Both the position numbers and the translations under genes were made by a program. The notes under the pieces were generated by a model, which did no database searches, was not told the origin of the DNA, and was given only the letters and a program-made list of their open reading frames with translations. From Marinobacter sp. Arc7-DN-1 (GTDB taxonomy: Bacteria > Pseudomonadota > Gammaproteobacteria > Pseudomonadales > Oleiphilaceae), in contig NZ_CP031848.1 in assembly GCF_003441595.1 (NCBI RefSeq), positions 1,736,001-1,800,000 of the forward strand: a DNA stretch of 64,000 nucleotides, given 5' to 3'. Below, piece by piece: positions 44,423 through 52,737 of the stretch (within the stretch, counting starts at the first letter, position 1; the number at the start of each line of letters is the position of its first letter).

Positions 44423-45553
44423 TCAGAAGTACCATTGCATCTCCACCAATCCCAGAGGCTCAAGCATTCCGTACTCGCTGGTGTCGTTACCACCAAACCA
44501 TTGGGCTCCGGCTGTGAGATAGATTTCCTGGCTGAAGGGAAGCGTCCAGGTGGACCGGGGATAGAGTACCCAGCTTGCATCATCAACATTGCGAATGGCC
44601 ACTACCCGATACTGCCAAAACGGGTTGATATCCTGCCATGCGAGCAACCCGGTATAATGGCGCCCGGCATAGAGCGGATCTGTGGACAGCAGGTTTCCAA
44701 GGCCAGAGTTTCCCGGCGGTACGGGCCGGCCGTTGTAGAAATATTCCAGTGCCAGGTTGAACCCATTGCGAAACGACCAATTCAGATCCGCCACTCCCTG
44801 CCAGTAGCTGTCGCTGGCGTCCGGGTCGCTCCAGACGAATTCCGTGCGCCAACCGGTGCCGATCACCGAGCCACTGCCGTCAAAGCCTATCCTGGTGACA
44901 TCGGCAAACTCACCTGCCATCAGCCCGGCATCTACACCACCAATATAGCGCTTGACCCGGGCTGCCGTACTGGCCTCGCCGTCATTGTGTTGCGGGGCAT
45001 GGACAGCGCTGATGCGTCCTAAGGCTCCCCAGGGTTTGTCCCAGAGAATGGCGTCCACACCCACCCGTTCATCCGGCTCCAGTTGCAAGGGGCTGACAGG
45101 ATTGAGGATGTCCATCGGGTTCCAGATCAGGGCCGTGGACCAGTTCACCTGCTGGCGCCCGAAGCGGAAATCACCGGCCGGCGACCGCCACTGCACCGTG
45201 CCACGATAGAACTGGTGGCGCGCCAGCAATGTCCCCGACTCGTGAATATCCCCCTGCAGATCCCAGTAGCGAGGTTCCGGGGCATCCCGGAGCAAGGCGA
45301 ACTCCGGGCTGTCCAGAAAACTGCCCGAAACCAGTTCCAGGTCGTAGGCCGCGTCCACAATCCAGTCCTGATATCGATATCGGGGGTTCAGACGCAGGCG
45401 GGTAAGGTTCGAAACGTAGCGATCACCGTCGATCAACGAGCGCGAGCCGACGCTGAGATTCTTCAGCGATCCGGACTGGCTGAACCCGGCCTCAACACCT
45501 GAAGCCAGCATCAGGCAGACCAGCCCTGACGCCACTTGCCAGTGCCTAGCCAT
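44423..45553 (-). CDS. Outer membrane beta-barrel protein linked to the ABC system
   Basis: A 376-residue protein with a signal peptide (cleavage near GVEAG) and many short alternating beta-strand segments ending in Phe (EMQWYF), as expected for an outer membrane barrel. I cannot assign a precise family. It is the last gene of a four-gene operon with a lipoprotein-sorting-like periplasmic protein, an ATPase and a double FtsX permease, overlapping the permease gene by 8 bases. The context suggests an envelope-spanning export or lipid/lipoprotein traffic system. Confidence 0.7.
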   Translation of the reverse strand: MARHWQVASGLVCLMLASGVEAGFSQSGSLKNLSVGSRSLIDGDRYVSNLTRLRLNPRYRYQDWIVDAAYDLELVSGSFLDSPEFALLRDAPEPRYWDLQGDIHESGTLLARHQFYRGTVQWRSPAGDFRFGRQQVNWSTALIWNPMDILNPVSPLQLEPDERVGVDAILWDKPWGALGRISAVHAPQHNDGEASTAARVKRYIGGVDAGLMAGEFADVTRIGFDGSGSVIGTGWRTEFVWSDPDASDSYWQGVADLNWSFRNGFNLALEYFYNGRPVPPGNSGLGNLLSTDPLYAGRHYTGLLAWQDINPFWQYRVVAIRNVDDASWVLYPRSTWTLPFSQEIYLTAGAQWFGGNDTSEYGMLEPLGLVEMQWYF

Positions 45554-48053
45554 GATGAATGGCCTCGACCGGGTCCAGCCGCGCCGCCCGCCATGCCGGA
45601 TACAGCGCCACCGTCACCGAACAGAGAAACAGCAGCAGGCTGGGCAGCCAGACATGATCAAACATCAGCACCGGATAGACCCGGTCGGTAATGCCCGGAA
45701 TGGTTTCCAGCGCCCCGCTGATCGAGGACAGGTCAATGCCGGCCTGGTTCAGCCAGTAGACCAGCGCACCGCCCGCCAGGGTTCCGGCCACCATGCCCAG
45801 TACCGCCAGAAAGAACGCCTCGAACACAATCGTCAGCAGCAACTGGACACCTCGGGTTCCCAGTGCCAGCATGACGCCCAGTTCCCGGGTCCGCTCCATC
45901 ACCGACATCACCATGGTATTCATGACCCCGATGGCCACCACGACAAAGACCACCGACAGGATGAGATAAAAATCCACCTGGCTCATTTCCACCATCTGGA
46001 CCACCACCGGCAGCAGGGTTTCCCAGTCCTGGGCCACCAGTCCGTCCCCGCTCAGCGACTTGTTCAGGGTGCGCGCCAGCGCGGCGCTCCCGGCGCGGTC
46101 CGACAGCCGCAGCGCGATCCGCGAGGCTTCGTCCCCCTGCAGGCTGCCCAGGCGACGGGCGGCCTCGATATCGATAAACGCATACTCACTGTCGAACAGG
46201 TCACTTCCGGTACGGTAGATACCGCGAATCGCCTGAGCCCCGGAGGCCAGGTCGCCGCCGGCCTGTTGTACCGTGATGACCAGTTTGTCGCCCAGCCGGG
46301 CATCCAGCTCCTCAGCCAGCTTTCGGCCAATCACGATCCCCTGGTCGCCTGACTGAACGTAGGCTCCCTGCTCAATATAACCGGCAAGTTCGGTGACGGC
46401 CCTCTCCTGTTCCGGCGCAATACCCACCAGTTCCACCGGCAGACTTTTCCCCGGATTCGCCACCATGGCACGAAGCACCACCCGCGGCGCGGCGGCCTCC
46501 ACTTCAGGGCGCGCCCGCAACTGCCTCAGCAGCGTCGGGCTGTCGGCGATGCGCAGGGCTGGCGACAGATCGACGGCGTGCCCCGCTTCCATCACCTGCA
46601 CGTGCCCGCTGAGCTGCTGGGTCGAGTTCTGGATCATCTGCTCGAAGAAGCCATCGGCAAAAGCGTACAGGAACAGATAGGCCGCCAGCCCGAACGCGGT
46701 GGCGGAGCCGGTAATCACTGACCGTCTCGGGTTGCGGAACACCGAACGGAGTGCCATTTGCGCGAAAATCAGCAGCCGGTGATCGGACGTCACCTGCCAG
46801 TGAATCCGGCGGATGCGGTTAATCACCTTGCGCCTGGCTCCCATCGCCTCCAGCGGACTGTTGCGACTCGCCTTCCAGGCCGGGAGGGCGGCCGCCAGCA
46901 AGGCTACCGAGACCACCACAACGCCAATCACCACCAGACGCTGGAATTCAATGGTGGGATAAACGATGCCGCTGAGCCCCGGCATGGTATCCATGGCCTT
47001 GATATAGGCGCTGAAATCCAGCCCATACCTGCCGAAATAGCCGGTCAGCGACAATCCCAGCACCAGCCCCAGCAGGTAGCCGAGGCCGGCCAGAATCGTG
47101 GTTTCCAGAAGCACCAGCCAGACCACACGGCTGCCGGGTGTACCCAGCGCCAGCATCACGCCAAACTCCCGGCTACGCTCCAGTACCGACATCAGGATGG
47201 TGTTGACGATACCGGCGGCCACTACCACGAACACCACGAAGATCACGATATAGGCGACGGCGTCGTGAAAGGCCACCATCTGCACCAGCGATGGCATCAG
47301 GGCCGGCCAGCCCAGGACCTCCACGTCGTGGCCCTGCAGCCGATCCCGCACGGCGCCGACCACCTGGTCGAGCTGGTCGGCATCCTGTACCCGGGCCGCG
47401 ATCTCGGTAAACCGCCCCTGAAAGGCATACAGCGCCTGGGCCGAGGCCAGGGGCATCTGGGCCAGGAAGCCATCAATGCGCTTGATGCCGGTCTCGAACA
47501 CGCCCACCACCTCGAACCGGTCGGCGCCGATGGAGCCGTCCGCCGCCTGCACCACCAGCACGAGCTCGTCGCCGGGGGAGACATCGAGGGCACTGGCGGC
47601 GTCCACGCCGACAAGGATCTCATTGCCGGCGGCCAGATAGCGGCCGCGGACAATCGACCGGTCGAGCCGGGTGACCCTTGGCTCCGTCGCGCTGTCGACG
47701 CCCATCACCTGCAATGCCCGTGACTGGTCCGCTCCGCTGGCCAGGGCATGCCCCATCACCCTGGGCGTGGTTGCCGCCACACCGGTTACAGCCGACACCT
47801 CCCCGGCAAGATTCCGACGCTCGGCCAGGGCGATGTTCATTTCCCGATCATCATGAAAGCCGCGCTGATGCACCTTCAGGTCGCCGGTTACATAACCGGT
47901 CATGTTATTGATCATCTGGGCGTTGATGCCATCGATGAATGCCCAGATAAACACCAGCCCGCCGACACCCACGGCCACCGACAACAGTGTGATGGCCGTG
48001 CGCCGGCGATTGACCCGGAGATTGCCAAAAGCCAGCCGTAACCACGCCATCAT
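45546..48053 (-). CDS. Double FtsX/MacB-type ABC permease
   Basis: An 835-residue permease containing two MacB/FtsX units in one chain. Each has a first helix, a large periplasmic domain and three C-terminal helices with LGVMLALGT/FGVMLALGT motifs (about 270-400 and 690-830). Most LolCE/MacB-type systems use separate subunits or dimers, so this is a fused pair. It works with the ATPase encoded just upstream (4-base overlap). It likely drives transport or mechanical work in the periplasm, not uptake. Confidence 0.88.
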   Translation of the reverse strand: MMAWLRLAFGNLRVNRRRTAITLLSVAVGVGGLVFIWAFIDGINAQMINNMTGYVTGDLKVHQRGFHDDREMNIALAERRNLAGEVSAVTGVAATTPRVMGHALASGADQSRALQVMGVDSATEPRVTRLDRSIVRGRYLAAGNEILVGVDAASALDVSPGDELVLVVQAADGSIGADRFEVVGVFETGIKRIDGFLAQMPLASAQALYAFQGRFTEIAARVQDADQLDQVVGAVRDRLQGHDVEVLGWPALMPSLVQMVAFHDAVAYIVIFVVFVVVAAGIVNTILMSVLERSREFGVMLALGTPGSRVVWLVLLETTILAGLGYLLGLVLGLSLTGYFGRYGLDFSAYIKAMDTMPGLSGIVYPTIEFQRLVVIGVVVVSVALLAAALPAWKASRNSPLEAMGARRKVINRIRRIHWQVTSDHRLLIFAQMALRSVFRNPRRSVITGSATAFGLAAYLFLYAFADGFFEQMIQNSTQQLSGHVQVMEAGHAVDLSPALRIADSPTLLRQLRARPEVEAAAPRVVLRAMVANPGKSLPVELVGIAPEQERAVTELAGYIEQGAYVQSGDQGIVIGRKLAEELDARLGDKLVITVQQAGGDLASGAQAIRGIYRTGSDLFDSEYAFIDIEAARRLGSLQGDEASRIALRLSDRAGSAALARTLNKSLSGDGLVAQDWETLLPVVVQMVEMSQVDFYLILSVVFVVVAIGVMNTMVMSVMERTRELGVMLALGTRGVQLLLTIVFEAFFLAVLGMVAGTLAGGALVYWLNQAGIDLSSISGALETIPGITDRVYPVLMFDHVWLPSLLLFLCSVTVALYPAWRAARLDPVEAIHHG

Positions 48054-48736
48054 GGCCGTCGCTCCTCACGCTCGACACGGCCATCCCGGAGATGGATTAT
48101 CCGCCGTGCGCGTTCCATCACCATCGGGTCGTGGGTGGAGAACACAAAGGTAATGCCGTGCTCGGCATTGAGCCCTCGCATCAGGTCCAGAAGGGCCGCG
48201 CCGGTGGTGGAGTCGAGATTGGCCGTAGGCTCGTCTGCCAGGACAATGGCCGGCTTGCTGACAATCGCCCGGGCCACCGCGACACGCTGTTGCTGGCCGC
48301 CGGACAATTCATGGGGCAGGCGCCGCTCCAGTCCCTGCAGACCGACCTCCACCAGAATGCGCCCGGCCTCGGCGCGGCGCTCCCGAAACGGCACTCCGCG
48401 AAGCATCAGCACATATTCGACATTCTCCTGCGCCGACAGCACACCGATCAGGTTGTACTCCTGAAACACAAAGCCGATCTTCCACAACCGCAGAAGGGTC
48501 CGCTTCTTGCGGCTGAGCCCGGTGATTTCCTCACCCGCCACCTGGATACGCCCGCTATCCGGCTCGTCCAGGGCTCCAATCTGGTTCAGCAGGGTGGTCT
48601 TGCCCGACCCTGACGGGCCCACCAGCGTTGTGAACTCACCGGCGTCGATGGCGACCGACACTTCATCCAACGCCTTGACGGCAATCGAATCCTGACGGTA
48701 GATCCGCGACGCTTTCTCCACATTGACGATGCTCAT
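48050..48736 (-). CDS. ABC transporter ATPase (LolD/MacB-like)
   Basis: A 228-residue ATPase with Walker A GPSGSGKT, signature LSGGQQQRVAVARA, Walker B IVLADEPTANLD and the H-loop STHD. It belongs to the LolD/FtsE/MacB branch that energises FtsX-type permeases such as the one encoded next. It follows the lipoprotein-sorting-like gene by 9 bases. Confidence 0.92.
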   Translation of the reverse strand: MSIVNVEKASRIYRQDSIAVKALDEVSVAIDAGEFTTLVGPSGSGKTTLLNQIGALDEPDSGRIQVAGEEITGLSRKKRTLLRLWKIGFVFQEYNLIGVLSAQENVEYVLMLRGVPFRERRAEAGRILVEVGLQGLERRLPHELSGGQQQRVAVARAIVSKPAIVLADEPTANLDSTTGAALLDLMRGLNAEHGITFVFSTHDPMVMERARRIIHLRDGRVEREERRP

Positions 48737-48745
48737 ACCGGGCCC

Positions 48746-49507
48746 TCACTGTGGGTTGCGCAGGCGGCGCAATGAAAACAGCGCCTCATCGAGCGGCAGG
48801 TCGAATTCGATGGACTCAATCGTGATCACCGTGCGGGACTCGGGGTTATCGGCGTCCACCATCGTCCAGCGGGTGGGAATGCGGCGCCCGCCCATGGTTT
48901 CGATCTGGTCATAGGTCATGCGCTTGACGACCTGGTCGCGCTCGCCATAGTAAGCAGCCGACACCGGGATAGCATCGGCGCGGATCCTGAATTCCAAACG
49001 GCTCCACACCACCGGCGCGTCGGGCCGGGGCGTCGAGACGATCCGGTACACAGGCACCTCGCCCGAATCGTCGGTCTCGACCAGCTCATGGGTGTAGTCT
49101 TCAACGAACGAGCTTTCCTTGACCAGATCGTCGTTGCTGAAGTTTGAACCCATCCAGGGCTGCAGCATCATCGATGGCGGGATCTTGATGGTGCGATCAA
49201 CCTTGGGCAGGTAATTCCACATGGCATCGCCGATTCGCAGCGAGCCAATGCCAGCCTCTTTTTTGGGCGCGTGAATGCGGATCAGCGTGTACTCCGGGCG
49301 GTCCATCCAGGCTTCCAGTTCCAGAGTGCGGGTCCAGTACTCCGATTCGATCCGCATGGCGAAACGGCCGTGATTGCTGTCGGACCAGAGGGTGTCCTCC
49401 ATGCCGGCCACCAGTTGTTCAGCATCCGGAGCCTGGGCCAATGCCCGGAAGGAATAGACCGCCAGGGTCAAAATGAGTGCAGTAAGGGTAAACGATTTGT
49501 GGCTCAT
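48746..49507 (-). CDS. Outer membrane lipoprotein-sorting (LolA-like) protein
   Basis: A 253-residue periplasmic protein with a signal peptide (1-24, ending RALAQ) and the LolA-like half-barrel pattern: WMDRPEYTLIRIHAPKKEAG, MWNYLPKVDRTIKIPPSMM and MTYDQIETMGGRRIPTRWTM. These are hallmarks of the lipoprotein-sorting family that sits with MacB-like ABC systems. It may carry a lipid or lipoprotein between the permease and the outer membrane protein. First gene of the operon; it is divergent from the czc genes. Confidence 0.82.
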   Translation of the reverse strand: MSHKSFTLTALILTLAVYSFRALAQAPDAEQLVAGMEDTLWSDSNHGRFAMRIESEYWTRTLELEAWMDRPEYTLIRIHAPKKEAGIGSLRIGDAMWNYLPKVDRTIKIPPSMMLQPWMGSNFSNDDLVKESSFVEDYTHELVETDDSGEVPVYRIVSTPRPDAPVVWSRLEFRIRADAIPVSAAYYGERDQVVKRMTYDQIETMGGRRIPTRWTMVDADNPESRTVITIESIEFDLPLDEALFSLRRLRNPQ

Positions 49508-49715
49508 ACGCGTTCTCGGATTGTCTGGTTATCGTTATTTTCTGCTTATTGTTGCTTTCTAGCAGGTATGAGTGCTCAAAGGTCAAGCAAATAGTCCGGT
49601 TGCTGCGGAAGAACCGACAAATTTAACAGTTTTAGGCGAAACGGCCGGACCCGATGCTGGAAATTATAGCCAAAATCAGGCCAACCCGTTGGCATTGTTG
49701 ATGTTTTAATCTTGT

Positions 49716-49745
49716 TTGGAGCGGCAGCGGGATCTCGTCTATAAT
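49716..49745 (+). promoter_or_regulatory. Sigma-70 promoter of the czc operon
   Basis: TTGGAG (49716-49721) and TATAAT (49740-49745) are 18 bases apart, about 60 bases before the czcI-like gene. No copy of the TTCAG direct repeat is present, so control differs from the copper operons. Nothing else clear is seen in 49508-49804. Confidence 0.5.
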
Positions 49746-49804
49746 CCGATGGTCTTTCGACACTCGTGTAGTGAGCCTGCCCGCTTAAGGATTTCTCCGT
49801 TCTC

Positions 49805-50170
49805 ATGATCCGCCATTATTTGACCTGTTTACTGGCTTTACTGATTGCCCTGCAATCGGCGGTTGCCATGGCGGACACCCATAGGTTTCATCAATCGGGG
49901 ACGGAACACCTGGAATTCGACCATACGCACCCGCCCACTGATACCCCGAACAACAGCCAGCTCGCCAAGCAGACCGCCAACCAACCCGACCTGTCTTTAT
50001 ACGATTGTCGCCATTGCTGCCATTGCCATGGCCAGGTCCAGGGCGCAGTGGTCCTGACCGGAGCGGCTTCACACCTGGCTGTCTTGCTCTCAGGAAACGG
50101 CCAAGCCGACTATCAGGCCAACCTCACCTCCGGCATTTTCCCTTCCCTGTTCCGCCCTCCCATCGCCTGA
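49805..50170 (+). CDS. CzcI-like small periplasmic metal-resistance protein
   Basis: A 121-residue secreted protein (signal about 1-23, ALQSAVAMADT). It is rich in His and has a Cys/His cluster DCRHCCHCHGQ at about 67-77. Small His/Cys-rich proteins of the CzcI kind are often the first gene of czcCBA operons and may buffer or sense Zn, Cd or Co. The assignment rests on context and the metal-ligand cluster, not on a firm family motif. czcC follows after 103 bases. Confidence 0.6.
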   Translation: MIRHYLTCLLALLIALQSAVAMADTHRFHQSGTEHLEFDHTHPPTDTPNNSQLAKQTANQPDLSLYDCRHCCHCHGQVQGAVVLTGAASHLAVLLSGNGQADYQANLTSGIFPSLFRPPIA

Positions 50171-50273
50171 TTACATCGCAAAAGCGCGTCACCAGCCGCT
50201 GTAGCCCAGGGCTACAGCACCACAATGGCATTTATTCCAGGGTGATACATCATGGAACCGCAGGACTATCATT

Positions 50274-51515
50274 ATGAGACGATTTGACTGGCCCTGGCAG
50301 GCCTTGCTGAGCGCGTGCGTGCTTGTCCTGCCCCTGCTTGCCCACGCACAAACTTCCGGCTGGGACGCCTGGCTGGCATCCCAGGTACAACAACACCCTG
50401 ACGTGCTCGCCGCTCGCGAGCAATGGCTGGGTTCCAACGCCAGTGCCGATGCGGTGGAGCAGCCTATCTACAACCCGGAGCTGTCCACCGATCTGGAGCG
50501 TAATGGCGACGACGACAACTACCGCGTCGGCGTTCAGCAGACCATCGACTGGTGGGACAGACGGGGCGCAAGACGGCAGCAAGCGGGCTATCTGCGAAGC
50601 GCTGCCGAAGCGCTGTACCGGCAACGAGTACTGGACAAGACCGCTGAGGCGGTGGCCGCGCTGGTTGAGTGGCAGTCGGCCAGTCGCGCCGCGGCCATTA
50701 GCCAGGCGCAACAGGAGCAACTCAACACCCTGCTCGAACTGGTGGAGAAGCGCCAGCAGGCGGGTGATCTGGGCAGCATCGATGCCGAACTCACCTTCCT
50801 TTCCCTGTCGCAACAGTTGGCCCAGGTCGCCGAGGTGGAAGCCACCTTGCAGAGGGCTGAAACCAGGGTACGCGAGCTGCTGCCGCGGTGGACCCCGGAG
50901 CGGGGCGGCATTCCCGATGATTTCTGGCCGTCCACGCCAGGCCCTGTCCCGGATCGGGAGCTGCTGGGGCATCCGGCGGTGGCCAGCGCGCACGCCCGCT
51001 GGCAGTCGCTGAAGGAGGAAGCCGAGGTGACACGGCGTAGCGCCCGGGCGGAACCGACCGTTGGGCTCAATGCCGGTCGTGATGAAGGCGAGAGCGTTGT
51101 CGGGCTGACCTTCTCCATCCCGCTGAATGTGCGCAACAACTTTCGCTTTGAGACCCGCACCGCCGAACGCGCCGCGCTGGAGGCGGAAGCCCGCTTCCAG
51201 GCCGTTTACCGCAAGCAGCGTTTTGACTGGCAAGCCGCCTACGCCGCCTGGCAGCGCTATGAACAGCAATACCGCCGTTGGCAAGACGTCGTCCGGGGGC
51301 GGGTGGAGAACAGCGCCGAACTGCTGGAACGCCAGTGGCGCAGCGGTGACCTGTCCACCACCGATTATCTGCTGGCCTTGAATCAGCGCGCCGAGAGCCT
51401 GCGTTCAGGCATCGAATTGGCAACACAGACACGGCTTGCGCTCACCGAGGTGCTCCAGCAATCGGGCCGCCTGATGCGCGCGACTATGCCCGCAACAGCG
51501 CCAACGAATGAATAA
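50274..51515 (+). CDS. czcC: CzcC-type outer membrane channel
   Basis: A 413-residue TolC-family protein with signal peptide (ending LLAHA). It has long helices rich in Ala, Gln, Glu and Arg (RRQQAGYLRSAAEALYRQRV and similar) and two efflux-channel repeats. It is the outer membrane exit for the CzcBA pump. It is clearly different from CusC in this window. AGGA lies nine bases before the ATG. Confidence 0.85.
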   Translation: MRRFDWPWQALLSACVLVLPLLAHAQTSGWDAWLASQVQQHPDVLAAREQWLGSNASADAVEQPIYNPELSTDLERNGDDDNYRVGVQQTIDWWDRRGARRQQAGYLRSAAEALYRQRVLDKTAEAVAALVEWQSASRAAAISQAQQEQLNTLLELVEKRQQAGDLGSIDAELTFLSLSQQLAQVAEVEATLQRAETRVRELLPRWTPERGGIPDDFWPSTPGPVPDRELLGHPAVASAHARWQSLKEEAEVTRRSARAEPTVGLNAGRDEGESVVGLTFSIPLNVRNNFRFETRTAERAALEAEARFQAVYRKQRFDWQAAYAAWQRYEQQYRRWQDVVRGRVENSAELLERQWRSGDLSTTDYLLALNQRAESLRSGIELATQTRLALTEVLQQSGRLMRATMPATAPTNE

Positions 51516-51528
51516 CAGGATGACAAAT

Positions 51529-52722
51529 ATGAACAAAACACTGACAGCTCTTCTGGTCGCTGGTCTTGCGACAGCAACCGCAAGCCTTGCCAGGGAATCT
51601 GAGTCGGGGCATGCCCACGAGTACGAGAAAACCACGCCTGCCGCAGCCCATGGCGATCAGGGTGAAGGTGACGATCACCGCGAGGAAAGTCACGGGGAAA
51701 GTCACGGGGAAGCCGCTTCCACGTCCTTGAATCCCGCGCAGATGACGCGGGCGGATATCCAAGTGGAGGCCCTTGCCGCCAGCCCGGTCGATTATCGGCT
51801 TTACGCGCCGGGGGAAGTCCTCTCCAACGGCTACACCAGCTACCGGGTATCACCCCGGGTAGCATCAGTCGTGCTGCGCCGACACGTCGCACTCGGTGAT
51901 CACGTCAAGCAAGGTCAGTCTCTGGTCACCCTGTTCAGCGAGAGCGTGGCACAGGCACAAGCCGGCTACCGCACGGCCTGGTCCGAGTGGCAAAGGGTGC
52001 GGGAACTGGGGCGTACAACCGTGGGGGAACAGCGTTATGTCAGCGCCAAGGCCAGCCTTGAGGCGGCCCGGGCAACGCTGCTGGCCTACGGCCTGTCCAA
52101 CTCGGATCTGCAATCGCTGGCGTCACCGCAATCCGTGGCATTGGGAGAATATACCCTGCGCGCCGAAATCGATGGCGCAGTGCTTTCCGACGATTTCGAG
52201 CAGGGCCAACGTATCGAGGCGGGCGCACCGTTGATTGCGCTGGCGGATGAAGAGCAGCTCTGGGTGGAAGCCCACCTGCCCGCTAACCTCTCCCTGACCC
52301 TGGGTGCCGGAACACAGGCCGACGTCGTAACCGGCGATGTACGCGCAACGGCCGCGGTCACGCAGGAGGCCCACACCATCGATCCCATCACCCGCACCCG
52401 CACCGTGCGCCTGCTGGTGGACAATCCGGAACACCGCCTGCACCCGGGCCAGTTTGCCGAGGTGTATTTCCGGTTCCGCACGCAAAAACCCGTGCTGGCG
52501 GTACCGGAAACCGCGCTGATGCGCTCAGCGGACGGGGACTGGACGGTATTCGTGGAAGACCATCCCGGCGAGTTCCAGCCGGTGGAGGTCGAGTTGGGCC
52601 GTGCACTCGGGCAGTTACGTGAAATCACCGGCGTCCGGCCGGGGACCCGTATCGTAACCAGGGGCGCGTTCTTTGTTGCCTCGCAGATCGCCAAGGGCGG
52701 CTTTGACCCCCATAACCACTGA
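51529..52722 (+). CDS. czcB: CzcB-type RND adaptor
   Basis: A 397-residue periplasmic adaptor. A signal peptide is followed by an acidic, His-rich segment (HAHEYEK, HGDQGEGDDHREE, HGESHGE) that may bind Zn/Cd/Co, then barrel-sandwich and beta-barrel domains (RVSPRVASVVLRRHVALGDH marks the first half-motif). I prefer ATG 51529 because AGGA lies eight bases before it and the signal peptide then starts MNKTLTALL; an ATG at 51508 overlaps the czcC stop. The SHGE units are coded by a short imperfect DNA repeat. Confidence 0.87.
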   Translation: MNKTLTALLVAGLATATASLARESESGHAHEYEKTTPAAAHGDQGEGDDHREESHGESHGEAASTSLNPAQMTRADIQVEALAASPVDYRLYAPGEVLSNGYTSYRVSPRVASVVLRRHVALGDHVKQGQSLVTLFSESVAQAQAGYRTAWSEWQRVRELGRTTVGEQRYVSAKASLEAARATLLAYGLSNSDLQSLASPQSVALGEYTLRAEIDGAVLSDDFEQGQRIEAGAPLIALADEEQLWVEAHLPANLSLTLGAGTQADVVTGDVRATAAVTQEAHTIDPITRTRTVRLLVDNPEHRLHPGQFAEVYFRFRTQKPVLAVPETALMRSADGDWTVFVEDHPGEFQPVEVELGRALGQLREITGVRPGTRIVTRGAFFVASQIAKGGFDPHNH

Positions 52723-52737
52723 GCAGCAGGAGACCCC

